Position numbers and translations under genes: made by a program. Under the pieces are notes generated by a model. The model was not told the origin of the DNA. It worked only from the letters and a program-made list of their open reading frames with translations, and did not search any database. This document shows, piece after piece, positions 15,988 through 24,146 of a stretch of DNA of 64,000 nucleotides. Origin of the DNA: Nonomuraea sp. PA05 (GTDB lineage Bacteria > Actinomycetota > Actinomycetes > Streptosporangiales > Streptosporangiaceae); NCBI RefSeq assembly GCF_008086045.1, contig NZ_VSEY01000034.1:1-64000 (forward strand), given 5' to 3'. How positions within the stretch are numbered: position 1 is the first letter of the stretch; each line of letters starts with the position of its first letter.

Positions 15988-16220
15988 CGCGACTGCCACG
16001 CTGAGGCCTCCCGGCACACCGGCGACATGCCGCTCGCTCCTGATGTCACTCCCGTCCAAGCCGCATGACGGCCCTGAACGTCACGCGCGCGTCGGCGGAC
16101 GTCCGGTACAAGTGCGAGACGGAATCGGGCGCCACCGTGTGCGTCGGGCGGGACTGGACCGACAACACGGTCCGGGGCGGCGTCCACGCGGCACGCCGCC
16201 CAGGTCGGAGCCGCCTGAGC

Positions 16221-17507
16221 TCAGGCCGGCGCCGGTCGCATCCTGGTGTAGAGGAACAGCGCCAGACCGCCGAGGATGGCGACGAGGCCGAGGACGGACA
16301 GGCCGAGCGCGTACGTGCCGGTGGCGGCCAGCAGCGCCCCGACGAGGGCGCCCGCGACAATGCCGCCTCCCCCGGCGCCGAAGCCGTTGATGATCCCGGT
16401 CGCGGGCCCCACCGCGTGGGCGGGCAGGTCGGTGACCGCGATCGCCCAGATGTTGGGCGTGTAGGCAGCGGTGAAGTAGCCCAGGCCGAGGCAGATCAGC
16501 GCGAACTGCAGGACGGCGGAGCCGGTGATGGCGACGCAGGCGAGCAGGATCCCGCCGACGACGAGCCCGGAGACCGCGATGGGTCCGCGCCGTCCCGTCC
16601 GGTCGGCCAGGATCATCATCGGGACGGTGAGCAGCAGGGACACGAGGTACGGGGCCGCGGACAGCAGGCCGTTGACGCTGGTCGCGAAGCCGAAGGTGGG
16701 CACGATGAGCGGGATGAACAGGGTGATGCCCCAGAACAGCATGCCGTTGGTGAAGTAGCTGAAGACGAGCAGCACGAACCGCCAGCCGCCGAAGGCGGCG
16801 AAGGTGAGCTTCGGCTTCGGGGCCGCGCCGCCGTCCGGAACGGAACGGGCGGCGGCGGCGGTGGCGGTGGCGGCGGGCGCGGCCGGCAGGAACCGCGCGT
16901 ACAGCGGCAGGACGACCAGGAGCCCGACGCCTCCCAGCACCCAGAACATGGGACGCCAGCCGAACGCCGCCTCGATCGGGGTGAGCAGGAAGAACCCGAG
17001 CGCCAGCGCGAGGTACTGCCCGTAGTACTGGATCATCGCGCTGGCCCGCGTCATCTCACGCTCGTCGAACCACGCCTTGGCCATCCTGAACTGCTGCGGC
17101 CAGTAGATCCCCTCGAACACGCCGACGCCGACGCGGAGCGCGACCAGGGCGGCGACGGAGTCCACGAACCCGATGAGGAACGTGCACAGCGAGTAGCCCG
17201 CGACGGTGGCGACCAGGATCCACTTGGCGTCGATCTTGGCGGTGAGGAAGCCGCCGAGGAAGTTCGAGATCAGGTAGCCGACGAGGAACGCCGTCAGTGC
17301 GACACTCGACGTGCCGGCGAACTCGGCGCCGTCGAAGCCGAGGTCGGCGGCGACGTTCTTGATCCCGACCGACAGGTTCGAGCGGTCGAGGTAGGCGACG
17401 AACAGGCCGACCAGGAGGAGGCCGCCGATGCGCAGCCACTTGTGGGGCAGGGACGGTGCCGGTGCGGGAAGGGTCTGCGGGCCGGCGGGGTGCGGATCGA
17501 GTGGCAC
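16221..17507 (-). CDS. MFS sugar-acid transporter (ACS family)
   Basis: 428 residues, 12 membrane segments, GTG start at 17507 behind AAAGGAAA. The N-terminal FVAYLDRSNLSVGI and the segment GVGVFEGIYWPQQFRMAKAWF place it in the anion:cation symporter group, which carries galactonate, glucarate, tartrate and related acids. It is the last gene of a lacI - enolase-superfamily dehydratase - MFS operon (35-bp gap), so uptake of the dehydratase substrate, a hexonate/uronate-type acid, is likely. Confidence 0.88.
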   Translation of the reverse strand: MPLDPHPAGPQTLPAPAPSLPHKWLRIGGLLLVGLFVAYLDRSNLSVGIKNVAADLGFDGAEFAGTSSVALTAFLVGYLISNFLGGFLTAKIDAKWILVATVAGYSLCTFLIGFVDSVAALVALRVGVGVFEGIYWPQQFRMAKAWFDEREMTRASAMIQYYGQYLALALGFFLLTPIEAAFGWRPMFWVLGGVGLLVVLPLYARFLPAAPAATATAAAARSVPDGGAAPKPKLTFAAFGGWRFVLLVFSYFTNGMLFWGITLFIPLIVPTFGFATSVNGLLSAAPYLVSLLLTVPMMILADRTGRRGPIAVSGLVVGGILLACVAITGSAVLQFALICLGLGYFTAAYTPNIWAIAVTDLPAHAVGPATGIINGFGAGGGGIVAGALVGALLAATGTYALGLSVLGLVAILGGLALFLYTRMRPAPA

Positions 17508-17542
17508 GGTGTTTCCTTTGGCGCTGGCGATATGTCGGAGGA

Positions 17543-18658
17543 TCAGGCTCGGTAGGCCTCGATGACCGTCCGGTCGATCTCGATGCCGAGACCGGGTCCT
17601 TGGGGTACGGACATCACCGGCCCGATGGCGAGGTCGGAGAGGGTCTGGCGGAAGGAGTTGGGCGCCTGGTCGAGCTCGATGACCGGCGGCGTGCGGCCGA
17701 GTGAGGGGGTGACGACGGGCAGCGCGGTGGCCAGGTGCAGCCCGGCGGCCACCGTGATCGCCGACCCCCACACGTGCGGCAGTGTGAGAATGCCGTGGAC
17801 GCTCGCCATCCCGGCGATCAGCAGCGTCTCGCGGATGCCGCCGCAGGCGGTGGCGTCGGGCTGCAGCAGGTCCACGGCCCGCGACTCGATCAGGTCCGCG
17901 AACCCCCAGCGGGTGAACGCCGACTCCCCGCCGGCGATGGGCACCGGGGTGGCCGCTCGAATCTCGCGGTAACCGGCGAGGTCTTCCGGGATGACGGGCT
18001 CCTCGAAGAACCAGAGCGCGTCGGCTTCGGTCTCCCGGCAGAACAGGAGGGCCTCGGCGGTGGTGTAGCCACGGTTGGCGTCGGCGGCCAGCAGCACGTC
18101 CGGCCCCAGCGCGGCGCGCGCCCGGTGCACCCGTTCGAGGTCGGAGCGCAGGTCGGCGCCGACCTTCATCTTGACGTGCCGGTATCCCTGGCCGAGGAGG
18201 TGCCGCGCCTCCGCCTCGATGTCGCCGGCCCAGTCGCCGCCGTAGTAGAACGCCGACGCGTACGCGTCGAAGGAGGCGGGCGCCCGCCCGCCGAGGAGCC
18301 GGTGGACCGGCTGGCCCAGCGCCTTGCCGACGACGTCCCACAGGGCGATCTCGATGCCGGAGATCGCGGCGATCGGCACGCCGGTGCGCCCCCACTCGCG
18401 GCCGCGGTTGTACATCGACTCCCACAGGGCGACGTGCTCGAACGGGTCGGCGCCGAGCAGGAGCGGCGCGTACACCGAGTCGATCAGCGCCCGGCTGCCC
18501 TCGGCGGGGCCGAAGCACTCGCCCCATCCGGAGACGCCCTCGTCGGTGGTGATCTCGACGAGGCAGCTGCTGCGCGCCTCCCAGTACCACTGGGACATGC
18601 CGAACGGGACCTTCAGCTTCTCGGTGACGACGTGCGTGTCGACCGCTGTGATCTTCAT
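17543..18658 (-). CDS. Mandelate racemase/muconate-lactonizing-type acid-sugar dehydratase
   Basis: 371 residues of the enolase superfamily. The N-terminal capping domain (about 1-125) is followed by the barrel with K163-M-K165, metal ligands D193, E219 and E245 (evenly 26 apart), D-x-x-A-C-G-G downstream, and H295 in LPHVWGS: the KxK / His-Asp arrangement of mandelate racemase and acid-sugar dehydratases. It should abstract an alpha proton from a sugar acid and dehydrate it to a 2-keto-3-deoxy acid. The exact acid (rhamnonate, fuconate, galactonate) cannot be told. Its ATG overlaps the stop of lacI (ATGA). Confidence 0.9.
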   Translation of the reverse strand: MKITAVDTHVVTEKLKVPFGMSQWYWEARSSCLVEITTDEGVSGWGECFGPAEGSRALIDSVYAPLLLGADPFEHVALWESMYNRGREWGRTGVPIAAISGIEIALWDVVGKALGQPVHRLLGGRAPASFDAYASAFYYGGDWAGDIEAEARHLLGQGYRHVKMKVGADLRSDLERVHRARAALGPDVLLAADANRGYTTAEALLFCRETEADALWFFEEPVIPEDLAGYREIRAATPVPIAGGESAFTRWGFADLIESRAVDLLQPDATACGGIRETLLIAGMASVHGILTLPHVWGSAITVAAGLHLATALPVVTPSLGRTPPVIELDQAPNSFRQTLSDLAIGPVMSVPQGPGLGIEIDRTVIEAYRA

Positions 18659-19680
18659 GCTCTGCGTTCCTTCGTCGTGGACGGCGGTGCGACCGATCCG
18701 CGCCTGACCAGCGTGCTCGGGACGACGTGCGGGCCGGGATCGACGGTCTCGCCCGCGGCCATGTCGAGCAGCAGGCGCCCGGCGAGGGCGCCCATCTCCT
18801 CCACCGGCTGGTCGATCACCGAGATGGCCGGACGGTGCAGGGTCATCCATCCGGCGTCGGTGAACCCGATCACCGACACGTCGTCAGGGCAGCGCCGCCC
18901 GGCCGTCAGCAGGGCGCTGACGATGCCCTCGGTGACCAGCGCGTTGAAGCCGATCACGCCGGTGACCTCGGGATGCGCGCGCAGCAGCGCATCGGCCGCC
19001 TCCTGCGCGCCCTGGCGCGTGCCGTCGGTGTGGCGCACGAGCCCGCGGGCCTGGGGGTGGCTGTCCACGGCCGCGCGGAAACCCTGCTCACGGGCTCGGG
19101 TGGTGGACGCCTCGCGGGGGCCGAGGATGATGGCGATCCCGGCGTGCCCGTACGCGACGAGCTCGGACGCCGCCGCGGCAACGGCGTCCGCCTCGTCGGT
19201 GACGACGGCCGGGACGTGCACGTCGCTGAGCACCCGGCTCACGCTCACGACGTGGCCGAACTCCTGAAGCCTCGCGTCGGTCAGCGAGCTGCCCACCGAC
19301 GGCACGATCACCAGCCCGGCCGGCCGGTACGAGCGGAGCAGCTCAAGCTGGCGGTGCTCGATCCGCGCGTCGTCGTCGCAGTTCATCAGCATCAGCGAGT
19401 AGCCGCTGCCGGCCAGCCGGCGCTCGATCGCGCGGTGCAGCCGGGCGTAGAACGGGTTGCCGACGTCGGCGACGAGCATGCCGATCATCGGGGTGCGGGA
19501 CGCGCGCAGGCTGCGCCCGACCGCGTTCGGCCGGTAGCCCTGCGCCTCGATCGCGGCGAGGACGGCGGCCTTGGTGCGGGCGCTGACCTGACCTGTGCCG
19601 TTGAGCACGCGGGAAACGGTCTGGGCGCTGACTCCAGCCGCCTGGGCAACCGTGTAGATGGTCGCTCGCGCTTCTGACAT
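18655..19680 (-). CDS. LacI-family repressor of the sugar-acid operon
   Basis: 341 residues. The HTH (about 5-30) reads IYTVAQAAGVSAQTVSRVLNG, with hinge RPNAVGRSLRAS, and a periplasmic-binding-protein-like effector domain from about 62 (PMIGMLVADVGNPFY) to the end. It is first in an operon with the dehydratase (4-bp overlap) and the MFS carrier, so it probably senses the imported acid or its keto product. A perfect palindrome GTTATCGATAAC lies 21 bp upstream of its ATG, the likely autoregulatory operator. Confidence 0.93.
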   Translation of the reverse strand: MSEARATIYTVAQAAGVSAQTVSRVLNGTGQVSARTKAAVLAAIEAQGYRPNAVGRSLRASRTPMIGMLVADVGNPFYARLHRAIERRLAGSGYSLMLMNCDDDARIEHRQLELLRSYRPAGLVIVPSVGSSLTDARLQEFGHVVSVSRVLSDVHVPAVVTDEADAVAAAASELVAYGHAGIAIILGPREASTTRAREQGFRAAVDSHPQARGLVRHTDGTRQGAQEAADALLRAHPEVTGVIGFNALVTEGIVSALLTAGRRCPDDVSVIGFTDAGWMTLHRPAISVIDQPVEEMGALAGRLLLDMAAGETVDPGPHVVPSTLVRRGSVAPPSTTKERRA

Positions 19681-19700
19681 GGCTGACTACTCTTCGTGCT

Positions 19701-19712
19701 GTTATCGATAAC
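19701..19712. promoter_or_regulatory. LacI-type palindromic operator of the sugar-acid operon
   Basis: GTTATCGATAAC is a perfect 12-bp palindrome with the central CG step usual for LacI/GalR sites, 21 bp upstream of the lacI ATG at 19680. The rest of the gap to the PL11 stop (19681-19800) shows no gene. Confidence 0.7.
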
Positions 19713-19800
19713 CGTGAACGAAACTGCACGTTACAGCGTGGTACGCGGTGAGGACAAGCCCGCCCGGCGCTCGGCGCGGGCGGGCTCGCTCAGCACGGCG

Positions 19801-21792
19801 TCATCCGGCGTAGCGGATGTCCGGCCGGGCCGGGGCGGTCATGCCGTGGCCGAGGAAATAGTCGACGTTGCTGGACTGCAGGTACCCCTTGAGGGTCATG
19901 CCGTTGCGGTAGGCCGGATTGTGGGCCAGCGTGTAGAGCCGCAGGCCGGTCGGCCGGTCGGTGGTGAAGATGACGAGCTCGTCATGGGCGGGGCTGGTCA
20001 GCACCACCTCCTCGCGCCAGTCGCCGAAGACGTCGCCGACCATCAGCGGGTACACCGAGTTGCCCAGCGCGGTGACCGCGCCGTACTGCGAGGTGGTCAC
20101 CGCCCGGGGCAGCGTCGGCGGCGTGGCGGGATCGGCGGGGTCCCACTTCTCGATGCGGGCGTCACGCCGTTCCGGGAACGGGTCGGCGTTGAACAGCTCG
20201 CGCAGCGGGTCGCCGTCCCACCACACGCCCATGTGCGGCCACGGCTGCTTGGTGGTGTCGGGTTCGGCGAGCCGGTTGGCGGCGGCGTTGTAGAGGCCCG
20301 TCGGCTTGCCCTGCTCGTAGTTGACCTCGCCGTTGATCGACCAGATCTCCATGCCGGGGAAGCGGGGGTCGATGTCGGCGACCATCCCGCGGCCGGCGTC
20401 CGCTCCAGGCTGGTCGGTGGTGTGCTGCCAGATCATCGCGCCGGTAGCGGCGTCGTAGTAGTAGTCGAGCAGCCCGCCGGGGTGGTCCTGCTGGATGCCG
20501 TACCCCTCCAGACCGGGACGGTCCGGGTCGATGTCGGCGATGAACCAGCGGTCGCCGTGGATGATGCCCTGCGGCGCGAGGCTGTAGCGCAGGGTGCCGT
20601 CGCCGTTGAGCAGGAACCCGATCTCGCCGACCTCGTCCTTGCCGTCGCCGTCCACGTCCACGATGCGGGTGTTGTGCCCGTCGGGCAGGTCCTGGTCGCC
20701 GCGCAGGAACTTCCACTGGTTGGACAGGGCGCGGCCGTCGTACTTCCAGGCTGTGTACATGAGGTTGAAGCCGCCGCTGCCGATGCGGTTCTTCATGTAC
20801 GCGACCAGGCTCGGCGTCCTGCCGTCCAGGTAGCCGACGCCGAAACGGGCGTACATCGGGCCGTCGGCGAGGTAGTCGTCCGGCACCGGGGCGACCGCTT
20901 TGGGCGCGCCGGTCCTGCCGTCGAGGATGGCGATGGACTGGCGGACGTCGTCGGCCTCGGTGTGCTTGCTGCCGTCGCCGAACGTGACCCCGTTCGCGAC
21001 CCGCACGGCGACCTCGGCCCGGCCGTCACCGTCGAGGTCGTAGACCGTGACGCCGTCGTTGTGGCCGACGTCGACGGTGGCCGAGCCGCCCTCGATGTTG
21101 TTCTGGTTCGTGCTGTTCGGGCCGAGGTCCACCTCCCACAGGAAGGTGCCGTCGCTGCGGTACGCCTCCAGCTTCTGCGGGGCGGTCTGGCGGTCCAGGA
21201 CGTAGTCGTAGGCGCCGTCGCCGTCGAGGTCGCCGACCCAGACGAATTTGATCCGGCCGCCCGCGCGCAGCGGCACCCGCACCACCGGCTCGGCCGCGTG
21301 CCCGGCGGTGAGGGTGAAGGGCCTGCTCGGCGGCTGGCCGACCGGTCGTACCCGGTAGCGGGTGGGCTTGCTCAGGTCGGCGGTGGCGTCGACGTAGTTG
21401 GTGCCGCCGGTGAGCGGCCTCCTGTTGAGCTTGCGGTATGGGCCGCCGCCGGTGGAGCGTTCGACGTCGAAGCCGACGCCTTCGGGGTCGAGCCCGAGCA
21501 GCCGCCAGCTCACCAGCACCTCCTTCTCGCCCGAGCGCACGGCCACCACACCGCGGTCGAGCCGCTCCATGAGCCGCGCGCCCGGCCTGCCGTCATCCGC
21601 CCTGCCGTCACTCGCCCTGCCGTCACTCACCCTGCCGTCACTCACCCTGCCGTCACTCACCCTGCCGTCGGTGGCGGGTAGCGGGGCGGACGCCGCCGGC
21701 GCCGCCGTCGCGCCGAGGAGCAGGCCGGTCAGCGCGCAGAGCGCCAGAGCCCTGAGACGGCGCTGCCCGCCGTCTCGAAATCGTGCCGTCAT
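19801..21792 (-). CDS. Secreted PL11 rhamnogalacturonan lyase
   Basis: 663 residues with a Sec signal (about 12-36, ALCALTGLLLGATAAPAASA), a short DGRVS repeat linker (about 41-70), an FN3-like strand region (VSWRLLGLDPEGVGFDVERS) and an eight-bladed propeller of PL11 type. Repeated calcium-binding loops DLDGDGAYDY, DLDGDGRAEV and DVDGDGKDEV are typical, as are GIIHGDRWFIADIDPDRPG and GVWWDGDPLRELF. The enzyme cleaves the rhamnose-galacturonate backbone of pectin by beta-elimination. The ATG follows AGGAGAA. With the CE12-like esterase just upstream it forms a small pectin-hairy-region set. Confidence 0.95.
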   Translation of the reverse strand: MTARFRDGGQRRLRALALCALTGLLLGATAAPAASAPLPATDGRVSDGRVSDGRVSDGRASDGRADDGRPGARLMERLDRGVVAVRSGEKEVLVSWRLLGLDPEGVGFDVERSTGGGPYRKLNRRPLTGGTNYVDATADLSKPTRYRVRPVGQPPSRPFTLTAGHAAEPVVRVPLRAGGRIKFVWVGDLDGDGAYDYVLDRQTAPQKLEAYRSDGTFLWEVDLGPNSTNQNNIEGGSATVDVGHNDGVTVYDLDGDGRAEVAVRVANGVTFGDGSKHTEADDVRQSIAILDGRTGAPKAVAPVPDDYLADGPMYARFGVGYLDGRTPSLVAYMKNRIGSGGFNLMYTAWKYDGRALSNQWKFLRGDQDLPDGHNTRIVDVDGDGKDEVGEIGFLLNGDGTLRYSLAPQGIIHGDRWFIADIDPDRPGLEGYGIQQDHPGGLLDYYYDAATGAMIWQHTTDQPGADAGRGMVADIDPRFPGMEIWSINGEVNYEQGKPTGLYNAAANRLAEPDTTKQPWPHMGVWWDGDPLRELFNADPFPERRDARIEKWDPADPATPPTLPRAVTTSQYGAVTALGNSVYPLMVGDVFGDWREEVVLTSPAHDELVIFTTDRPTGLRLYTLAHNPAYRNGMTLKGYLQSSNVDYFLGHGMTAPARPDIRYAG
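21586..21669. repeat. 15-bp coding repeat in the PL11 linker
   Basis: Five and a half units of CCTGCCGTCACTCAC (plus-strand reading), encoding the peptide unit SDGRV/ADGR on the minus strand between signal peptide and catalytic part. The period is a multiple of 3, so copy number changes only linker length. Confidence 0.88.
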
Positions 21793-21821
21793 ACGTCTTC
21801 TCCTGAGGGGATGCGCGCGGG

Positions 21822-22844
21822 TCAGGGGTGCTGGAGCTGCCGGTCGCCGACGAGGTGGGCGGCGCGCAGCTCCTCGACGGCGAGCGCGGCGTACTGGTGG
21901 GCGCCGTACTCCGACAGGTGGGTGTTGTCGCCGTTGACGTCGGTGAGGTAGATCGGCTTGGAGCCCTCGGGGCCGAGGGCTTCGACGAGCTGCTCGGTGC
22001 GGGCGGTGAGGTCGAGCAGCGGGACGTTCTCGGCGGCGGCGACCGCTCTGGTCTCGGCGGGCAGGTTCACGCCGCCGTGAATGATCAGGCCGAGGTCGTT
22101 GAGCTGGGTGCCCGCGAAGCGGCGGCGCACGATGGAGGTGACCAGCACGGGCTCGCCACCCTGCTCGCGCACCCCGGCCACCATGGCCGACAGGTTGGCG
22201 CGGAAGTCCTCGGCCGTCGTGCTCTTGTCGTTGTGGCCGAACTGGATCAGCACCAGGTCGCCGCGCCGGATCCGCGGCTGCATCGCGGGGAAGAAGGCCG
22301 CGCCGTTCAGGAAGGAGACGCTGCTCTCGCCGCTGTCGGCGTGGTTGACGACGGACAGGCCGCGGCCCAGAAAGGACGGCAGCGCCTGGCCCCAGCCGAA
22401 ATAGGGGTAACCGCCCTGGTCACAGGCGGTGGAGTCGCCGGCCAGGAAGACGTGGCGGGTCCGCCGGGCGGGCGTGACCTTGATCTTGGCCACGTGCGGG
22501 CTGGGGCCGTCGAAGGTCAGGGTCAGGCCGGGGGTTCCGGCGGGGCCGGTGGGCTCGCCTTCCGGCTCGCGGACGTTGACGGTGAAGGTGCGGCGGGTGA
22601 AGCTGCCCGCTGCTGTGACGGTGAGCGGCACCATCGAGCGTCTGGTCTCGGCGTGCACGGAGGTCTGCGCGGCGGACTCCTTGTCGCCCAGCACCACCGT
22701 GACGTCGTAGTCGCCGGTGGGGACGTCGAAGGTGCAGACGATGGGCGAGTCGCCGGTGCATTGGGGGGTGGCGGCGAGGGCGGGTGAGGTGATCGCTAAA
22801 GGGGTCAGCAGGGCGGCGGTGGCGAGCAGGATGGGGGTTCTCAC
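21822..22844 (-). CDS. Secreted rhamnogalacturonan acetylesterase (CE12-type SGNH hydrolase)
   Basis: 340 residues, GTG start behind AGGAGA. Signal peptide about 1-24 (ILLATAALLTPLAITSPALA), an N-terminal beta-sandwich (about 27-125), then an SGNH domain: VFLAGDST with nucleophile S138, GESSVSF (block II Gly), QFGHNDKS (block III Asn) and D306-NT-H309-LSEYGA. This matches rhamnogalacturonan acetylesterases, which strip O-acetyl groups so that the lyase can act. It sits 29 bp upstream of the PL11 gene on the same strand. Confidence 0.92.
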   Translation of the reverse strand: MRTPILLATAALLTPLAITSPALAATPQCTGDSPIVCTFDVPTGDYDVTVVLGDKESAAQTSVHAETRRSMVPLTVTAAGSFTRRTFTVNVREPEGEPTGPAGTPGLTLTFDGPSPHVAKIKVTPARRTRHVFLAGDSTACDQGGYPYFGWGQALPSFLGRGLSVVNHADSGESSVSFLNGAAFFPAMQPRIRRGDLVLIQFGHNDKSTTAEDFRANLSAMVAGVREQGGEPVLVTSIVRRRFAGTQLNDLGLIIHGGVNLPAETRAVAAAENVPLLDLTARTEQLVEALGPEGSKPIYLTDVNGDNTHLSEYGAHQYAALAVEELRAAHLVGDRQLQHP

Positions 22845-22882
22845 GGGCTGTCTCCTGGGTGAGCGCCATCGGACACCTGGAT

Positions 22883-22896
22883 TTAAACGGTTTCTA
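22883..22896. promoter_or_regulatory. LacI-type site upstream of the acetylesterase
   Basis: TTAAACGGTTTCTA contains the palindromic core AAACGGTTT, 40 bp upstream of the GTG start of the CE12-like gene. This fits repression of the acetylesterase-lyase pair by a LacI regulator; which of the regulators binds is unknown. Confidence 0.5.
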
Positions 22897-22948
22897 CGTC
22901 AGGGCGCAACCTTGACTCGAACTACCGCATATGATCCGATGATGTCCG

Positions 22949-22961
22949 TGTAAACGCTTCA
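22949..22961. promoter_or_regulatory. Second LacI/CRE-like site upstream of the acetylesterase
   Basis: TGTAAACGCTTCA (reverse TGAAGCGTTTACA) resembles the generic LacI/CcpA-type form TG-AA-CG-T-CA. It lies 64 bp upstream of the first site, between the ROK kinase stop and the acetylesterase. The 145-bp gap holds no gene. Confidence 0.45.
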
Positions 22962-22989
22962 ACTCAGGTGCTGATCACCGCCGCCGGGT

Positions 22990-23901
22990 TCATCCTCCTG
23001 ACGTCTGAAGCGCCAGGGCGGCGGCGCCGTACAGGCCGGCGTCCCGTTCCAGGCTGGTCGGCGCGACCTTGACATGGCGGACGAAGTCCATGCCCGCACG
23101 CTTGGCGAGCCGTTCGCGCAGCGGGTCGATGAGCAGCGGGCCCGCCGCCGCGACGCCGCCGCCGATGACGACGTGGTGGAGGTCGACGACGGCGGCGGTG
23201 TTGAGTATGACGGTGGCGAGCGCGTCGGCCGCCCGCTCGAACGCCGCCAGCGGCACCCGGGCTCCGGCTCGGGCGTCGTCGGCCAGGTCCTTGGCCGTGA
23301 CGGCGTCCGTCCGCCTGCCCGCGTCAAGGGCTGGTGTCCAGCCGGTGGACAGGGCCCAGCGCACCATGCCGGGGCCGCTGGCGATGGTCTCCAGGCAGCC
23401 GTTCGTCCCGCAGGAGCACGGCTCGCCGTCGCGGTCCACGATCACGTGGCCCACGTGGCCGGCGTTGCCCGTCCCGCCGAGGACGAGGCGGCCGTCCAGG
23501 ATGAGGCCGCCGCCCACGCCGGTCGAGACGACGATGCCCAGGAGCGAGTCGGCGCCGTGGCCGCCGCGCCACCACTCCCCCAGCGCCATGCACTGCCCGT
23601 CACCGGCCAGTGCCACGTCCGCGCCCGGCACGAGCCGGCGGACGGTGTCCGTCAGCGGGAAGCCCCGCCAGGCCGGGATGTTGATCGGGGAGACGGTTCC
23701 GGCGCGGACGTCGAGCGGGCCGGCCGATCCGATCCCGACGGCGCGCAGCCCGGGGGTGCGGAAGTCGGCGACCAGGTCGCTCAGCGTGGTGGCCGGGGCG
23801 GGGCCGATGGGCCGCTCCTCGCGCCGCAGCAGCGTGCCGCCGGCGGTGATGTGGGCGGCGGCGAACTTCGTGCCGCCGATGTCGAGCGCGAGGACCGTCA
23901 T
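22990..23901 (-). CDS. ROK-family sugar kinase
   Basis: 303 residues. The N-terminal LALDIGGTKFA is the phosphate-binding loop, GSAGPLDVRAGTVSPINIPAW fits the ROK sugar-binding region, and EPCSCGTNGCLE is the zinc motif C-x-C-G-x2-G-C-x-E. No DNA-binding domain is present, so it is an enzyme rather than a repressor. It ends the sugar ABC transporter operon and probably phosphorylates the imported hexose, likely mannose given the neighbouring mannanases and manA remnant. The ATG at 23901 overlaps the stop of that remnant by ATGA. Confidence 0.9.
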   Translation of the reverse strand: MTVLALDIGGTKFAAAHITAGGTLLRREERPIGPAPATTLSDLVADFRTPGLRAVGIGSAGPLDVRAGTVSPINIPAWRGFPLTDTVRRLVPGADVALAGDGQCMALGEWWRGGHGADSLLGIVVSTGVGGGLILDGRLVLGGTGNAGHVGHVIVDRDGEPCSCGTNGCLETIASGPGMVRWALSTGWTPALDAGRRTDAVTAKDLADDARAGARVPLAAFERAADALATVILNTAAVVDLHHVVIGGGVAAAGPLLIDPLRERLAKRAGMDFVRHVKVAPTSLERDAGLYGAAALALQTSGG

Positions 23902-24146
23902 GCCTGCCGCCCTTCCGTGGAGAGGCATGGAACCGCTCGGTACACGCTGCCCAGCACGAGCCGCGGGACGTCGCCGGGGGCGCGGAACCCGCACAGGCCG
24001 TGGAAGCCGGTGGGCGCGCACACCATCTCGGGCTTGTGGAACGGGTCCTTGCAGGTGCGCGCCGGGTCACCGGGTGGCGGCCCGGCGGACGGGGAGCCCC
24101 ACGCGTACGGCTGGACGGCGGTGACCAGGGGCAGGGCCTCGCTCAC
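23898..24146 (-). pseudogene. manA: Internally deleted mannose-6-phosphate isomerase remnant, still an open frame
   Basis: 82 codons that read as pieces of type I phosphomannose isomerase: VQPYAWGS (normal N-terminus) is followed almost directly by KDPFHKPEMVCA, then TGFHGLCGFR, which normally lies over 100 residues further on. The HKPE zinc ligand is kept, but the two upstream metal ligands (Q-x-H) and the C-terminal half are gone, so it cannot be a working isomerase. The GTG start overlaps the permease stop (GTGA) and the stop overlaps the kinase start (ATGA), so it still links translation of its neighbours. Whether it is only a translational bridge or a retained small protein is open. Confidence 0.75.

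Noticed and set aside
15988..16220. Small gene between the two convergent MFS genes
   Set aside because: The forward frame starting at 16065 has low-complexity composition and runs antisense into the MFS gene; no ribosome site.
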